Shown here in pieces: positions 60,516 through 64,000 of a stretch of 64,000 nt of DNA; positions within the stretch are counted from its first letter, which is position 1, and the number at the start of each line of letters is the position of its first letter. Source of the stretch: Antribacter soli (GTDB lineage Bacteria > Actinomycetota > Actinomycetes > Actinomycetales > Cellulomonadaceae). The position numbers and the translations under genes are program-made. The notes beneath the pieces are model-generated. The model ran no database searches. It saw nothing but the letters and a program-made list of their open reading frames with translations, and was not told the origin of the DNA. The stretch covers positions 1 to 64,000 of the forward strand of contig NZ_JAKGSG010000034.1 of NCBI RefSeq assembly GCF_021568775.1, given 5' to 3'.

Positions 60516-61880
60516 ATGACTTCATCCGCACCGAAGGTCGCCAAGGCGGTCGAGGGATCCGGCGAGAATCCGCGCGGGCGGGTCATCCTCGCCTCGCTCA
60601 TCGGCACCTCGATCGAGTTCTACGACTTCTACATCTACGCGACCGCGGCCTCGCTCGTGTTCCCGGCGCTGTTCTTCCCGAACCTCGAGGACCCGACGAC
60701 GGCGCTCCTCAGCTCGTTCGCGATCTTCGGCGTGGCGTTCGTCGCGCGGCCCGTCGGCTCGGTGCTGTTCGGACACTTCGGCGACCGGATCGGGCGCAAG
60801 GCGACGCTCGTGGCGTCGCTGCTCACCATGGGGATCGCGACCGTCGCGATCGGCCTCATCCCCGCCGCCTCGACGCCCGGCTGGATCGTGGCCGCCCCCG
60901 CCGTCCTGGTGGTGTGCCGGTTCGCCCAGGGCCTGGGCCTCGGCGGCGAGTGGAGCGGCGCCGCGCTGCTCGCCACCGAGAACGCGCCGGCCGGGAAGCG
61001 CGCGATCTACGGGACGTTCCCGCAGCTCGGTGCACCGATCGGCTTCATCCTGGCGAACACGGTGTTCATCGCGATCTCGAGCTCGCTCACCCCCGAGCAG
61101 TTCGCCTCGTGGGGCTGGCGCGTCCCGTTCCTCGCGTCCGCGGTCCTGGTGATCGTCGGCCTGTGGGTGCGCCTGCGGCTCCTGGAGACGCCCGCGTTCC
61201 GCAAGGTGGTGGAGGCCGAGGTCGTCGCGAAGGTGCCTGTGGCGCACGTGTTCCGCACCTCGTGGAAGCAGGTCGTGTCGGGCACGTTCATCATGCTGGC
61301 CACGTACGCGCTGTTCTACATCATGACCACGTTCACGCTGAACTACGGCATCGCGCCCGTCGAGCCCGAGGGCGGCGCGCCCGCCGGACTCGGCTACACG
61401 AAGATCGACTTCCTCTGGATGCTGATCATCGGCGTCGTGTTCTTCGGCATCTTCACGCTCGTGTCGGGGCCGCTCGCCGAGCGGTTCGGCCGCCGCAAGC
61501 ACCTCATCGCCGTCACCATCGCGATCATCCTCTTCGGCGGGCTGTTCGTGCCGCTGTTCGCCGCCGGGCACGTCGGCGTGCAGGGCCTGCTCATCCTCGG
61601 GTTCACGCTCATGGGCCTCACGTTCGGTCCCATGGCGGCCGTCCTGCCCGAGCTCTTCCCCGCCAACGTCCGGTACACCGGCTCCGCCGTCGCGTACAAC
61701 CTGTCGTCGGTGCTCGGCGCCGCCGTCGCGCCGTTCATCGCCGTCTGGCTGTGGACGACGGCGGACTCACCCGTCCTCGTCGGGGTGTACCTGTCCGCGA
61801 TGGCCGTGATCACGCTCGTCGCCCTGCTGCTGGAGCGCGAGACGCGCGACGTGGACTACGTGGACCACGTGGGCAGCTGA
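60516..61880 (+). CDS. MFS transporter of the metabolite:H+ symporter (MHS) family
   Basis: A 454-aa twelve-helix permease. IGTSIEFYDFYIYATAASLV is the MHS-family N-terminus (EFYDF). GHFGDRIGRKATLVASLLT is loop 2-3, CRFAQGLGLGGEWSGAALLA is diagnostic, and SGPLAERFGRRKHL is the second loop motif. Family substrates include proline/betaine, citrate, shikimate and alpha-ketoglutarate; none can be chosen here. The ATG at 60516 is preceded by a non-coding 235-bp region shared with murA. Confidence 0.92.
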   Translation: MTSSAPKVAKAVEGSGENPRGRVILASLIGTSIEFYDFYIYATAASLVFPALFFPNLEDPTTALLSSFAIFGVAFVARPVGSVLFGHFGDRIGRKATLVASLLTMGIATVAIGLIPAASTPGWIVAAPAVLVVCRFAQGLGLGGEWSGAALLATENAPAGKRAIYGTFPQLGAPIGFILANTVFIAISSSLTPEQFASWGWRVPFLASAVLVIVGLWVRLRLLETPAFRKVVEAEVVAKVPVAHVFRTSWKQVVSGTFIMLATYALFYIMTTFTLNYGIAPVEPEGGAPAGLGYTKIDFLWMLIIGVVFFGIFTLVSGPLAERFGRRKHLIAVTIAIILFGGLFVPLFAAGHVGVQGLLILGFTLMGLTFGPMAAVLPELFPANVRYTGSAVAYNLSSVLGAAVAPFIAVWLWTTADSPVLVGVYLSAMAVITLVALLLERETRDVDYVDHVGS

Positions 61881-62041
61881 CGCCTGCCGGGACCCGGCCG
61901 CGTCGCCTGAGTCGCGCGCCGATGCCCGGCTTCGCCCCCGTCGTCGCGGCACCCTAGCGTGGTGCCTGTGCCGGGTGCCGGTGCACCCGGCACCCGGTCC
62001 CGGCGTCGGGCACCCGGACGGTCATCGGCCGGAGGTGAGGC

Positions 62042-62788
62042 GTGGACGCGACGACTCTGGTCGCGGCGTGCGCCGCCGTCGTGCTCGGGGCAGCCCTGCA
62101 GCGGGTCGCCGGGATGGGTCTGGGGATGGTTGCGGCGCCTGTCCTCACGGTGCTGCTCGGCCCGGCCGCCGGGGTGCTGACCAGCAACGGCGCAGCGATC
62201 GTCACCGCGCTGCTGGTGCTCGGCGCACTGCATGCCCGGGTCGACTGGGGGCGCGTCGCCGCGCTGACGCCGCTCGTGCTGCTGGGCTCGGTGCTGGGCG
62301 CCCTGACCGTCCGCGCGGCGAGCGCCGCGTGGCTCGACGTCCTCGTGGGCGGATCCGTGCTGCTGGCCCTCGCCGCGACCCTCGCGCTGCGCCGCCGGGT
62401 CCGCGTGGAGGGCCGGCCTGCTTCTCTCGTCACGGGTCTGGCCGCCGGGTTCATGAACACGACCTGCGGCGTCGCCGCGCCGGCCTGGACCGCGTACGCC
62501 CTGGCGACGCGCTGGGAGCACCGCTCGTTCGCTGCCACGCTGCAGCCGCTCCTCCTCGTCGCCAACGTGACGTCGCTCGCCACGAAGCTCCTCCTGGGCG
62601 CCGTCCCGCCCGCCGACATCCCGGCGTGGTGGACGTGGCCGGTCCTGGCGGTCGCGGTCGTCGGCGGCGTCGCGCTCGGGTCGGTGCTCGCCCGGGTGGT
62701 GCCCACCCGCGTCGCGGCGGCGCTCGCCGTCACGGTGGCAGTGGCCGGAGCGACAACGGCCCTGGTCCGCGGCGTGATGACGTTCTGA
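62042..62788 (+). CDS. TauE/SafE family permease
   Basis: A 248-aa membrane protein of the TSUP (TauE/SafE/YfcA) family, associated with export or uptake of sulfite, sulfonates or other organic anions. Eight or so hydrophobic segments are present (LVAACAAVVLGAALQRVAGM, GMGLGMVAAPVLTVLLGPAA, LTPLVLLGSVLGAL). The internal repeat of the family, GLAAGFMNTTCGVAAPAW, begins the second half. The GTG start at 62042 is preceded by GGAGGTGAGGC. The gene is single and converges on the TctA gene. Confidence 0.88.
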   Translation: MDATTLVAACAAVVLGAALQRVAGMGLGMVAAPVLTVLLGPAAGVLTSNGAAIVTALLVLGALHARVDWGRVAALTPLVLLGSVLGALTVRAASAAWLDVLVGGSVLLALAATLALRRRVRVEGRPASLVTGLAAGFMNTTCGVAAPAWTAYALATRWEHRSFAATLQPLLLVANVTSLATKLLLGAVPPADIPAWWTWPVLAVAVVGGVALGSVLARVVPTRVAAALAVTVAVAGATTALVRGVMTF

Positions 62789-62816
62789 GCGTGCCCCCGG
62801 CGCCGCCCGGCGCGGG

Positions 62817-64000
62817 TTACTCGTCCTCCGCGAAGACCACCTCGCGCTTGCGCCGGATCGCCGGCAGCGCGGTCACGACGAGCGCCACGAGCGCGAGTAC
62901 CAGGAGGACCGCCGAGATGGGCCGGGTGAGGAACACCGACGGGTCGCCGCGCGAGATGAGCAGCGCCCGGCGCAGGTTCTCCTCGAGCAGCGGCCCCAGG
63001 ACGAACCCGAGGAGGAGCGGGGCAGGCTCGCAGCCGGACCGGACCAGCACGAAGCCCAGCACGCCGAAGAACGCGACGGCGAGCACGTGGTACGGGTTCT
63101 GCCCCAGCGAGTAGGTGCCGATGCAGGCGAACACCACGATGGTGGGGAACAGGATCGAGTACGGCACGGTCAGCATCCGCACCCACAGCCCGATGAGCGG
63201 CAGGTTGAGCAGCACCAGCAGCACGTTGCCGATCCACATGGACGCGATGAGGCCCCAGACGAGCGCGGGCTGGTCGTTCATGACGTCGGGCCCGGGCGTG
63301 ATGCCCTGGATGATGAACGCGCCCACCATGAGCGCCATGACCGGGTGCGCCGGGAGGCCGAGGGTCAGCAGCGGGATGAACGACGTCTGCGCCGCCGCGT
63401 TGTTGGCCGACTCCGGCCCCGCCACGCCCTCGATCGCCCCGCGGCCGAACCGCTCGGGGTGCCGCGAGATCCGCTTCTCCACTGCGTACGAGGCGTAGGA
63501 CGCGAGGACGTGCCCGCCACCGGGCAGCACGCCGAGCGCCGACCCGATGCCGGTGGCCCGCAGCACCGGCCCGACGATCCGGCGCAGGTCGGCGCGCGAG
63601 GGCCACAGGTTGGTCACCCGCCTCACGATGCGCTGGCGGGTGCGTGGGTCGTGCAGGTTGCGCAGGATCTCGGCCACGCCGAACAGGCCGACCGCGAGGG
63701 AGACGAAGTTGAGTCCGCCGTACAGCTCGCGCAGCCCGAACGTGAACCGCGGAGCACCGGTGTACAGGTCCTGGCCGACCGTCCCCAGCAGGATGCCGAG
63801 CACGATCATGCCGAGCGCCTTGAGCGTGGACCCGCTCGCCAGCGCGATCGACGCGATGAGACCCAGCACCACGAGCGAGAAGTACTCGGCGGCACCGAAG
63901 CTGAGCGCCGCCCGGGAGAGCGGGGGTGCCGCCACGGCGAGCACCACCGTCGCCACCGTGCCCGCCACGAACGAGCCGATGGCGGCGACCGCGAGCGCCG
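62817..64000 (-). CDS. Tripartite tricarboxylate transporter permease TctA (5' end beyond window)
   Basis: Partial: about 394 residues of the large TctA subunit are present, and the frame is still open at the window edge, so roughly the first 110 residues are missing. Family sequence includes VLGILLGTVGQDLYTGAPRF, RFTFGLRELYGG, GVLPGGGHVLASYASYAVEK, GVAGPESANNAAAQTSFIPL (diagnostic) and LLGFVLGPLLEENLRRAL. It transports tricarboxylates or related acids with a periplasmic TctC and small TctB, expected upstream outside this window. Confidence 0.93.
   Translation of the reverse strand, partial: ALAVAAIGSFVAGTVATVVLAVAAPPLSRAALSFGAAEYFSLVVLGLIASIALASGSTLKALGMIVLGILLGTVGQDLYTGAPRFTFGLRELYGGLNFVSLAVGLFGVAEILRNLHDPRTRQRIVRRVTNLWPSRADLRRIVGPVLRATGIGSALGVLPGGGHVLASYASYAVEKRISRHPERFGRGAIEGVAGPESANNAAAQTSFIPLLTLGLPAHPVMALMVGAFIIQGITPGPDVMNDQPALVWGLIASMWIGNVLLVLLNLPLIGLWVRMLTVPYSILFPTIVVFACIGTYSLGQNPYHVLAVAFFGVLGFVLVRSGCEPAPLLLGFVLGPLLEENLRRALLISRGDPSVFLTRPISAVLLVLALVALVVTALPAIRRKREVVFAEDE

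Overview
The window is high-GC, gene-dense DNA (GC-rich third codon positions, many GTG starts, many 4-bp ATGA/GTGA overlaps). Gene order and content fit an actinobacterium of the order Micrococcales, most like Cellulomonadaceae or Promicromonosporaceae. That placement is inference from synteny and protein style, not a database result. No phage, insertion sequence, CRISPR array or rRNA is visible.

Layout. 1-7.5 kb is an accessory edge: an LPXTG surface protein, two divergent regulator/SDR pairs, an unrecognised TPR-like membrane protein, and two tRNA-Ala(GGC) genes. 7.5-15.8 kb is a conserved minus-strand block: rplU-rpmA-obgE-proB-proA-small membrane protein-nadD-proline-rich protein-rsfS-histidine phosphatase. 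15.8-20.4 kb holds dodecin, a PCMT-like methyltransferase, a fatty-acid desaturase, thymidine kinase and a DUF559/AbiEi-like gene bracketed by two related palindromes; these genes separate rplU from rne. 24.1-31 kb is cydABDC behind a Rex-type operator; cydC is broken by a palindrome and a frame change. 31-34.8 kb has a phytoene-desaturase-like flavoprotein, an NlpC/P60 cell-wall hydrolase behind a c-di-AMP (ydaO-type) riboswitch, and a 2-hydroxyacid dehydrogenase. 34.8-48.5 kb and 57.1-60.3 kb together form a second conserved block: mutM, rnc, rpmF, DUF177, coaD, rsmD, EEP phosphatase, recG, DAK2 protein, rpmB, thiL, DUF3515, ddl, then gpsA, plsC, murA. Between ddl and gpsA sits an accessory segment of about 8.6 kb: aldehyde dehydrogenase, a mini PucR-type regulator, acyl-CoA dehydrogenase, MFS, a GlxA-type regulator, a Cys/Met-metabolism PLP enzyme and twin AMIN-like lipoproteins. 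The end carries an MHS transporter, a TauE/SafE permease and a TctA permease cut by the window edge.

The most unusual feature is the repeat content. A 3'-UTR repeat family starts at, or overlaps, the TGA stop codon of obgE, rpmA, the dodecin gene and coaD. A separate 19-bp repeat starts at the TGA of rpmB. Long hairpins sharing a CGCGTGATCG core flank the DUF559 gene and sit inside cydC, and further unrelated long hairpins mark gene ends. Together they suggest repeat elements targeted to, or retained at, gene 3' ends, with a possible link to the DUF559 nuclease-like gene.
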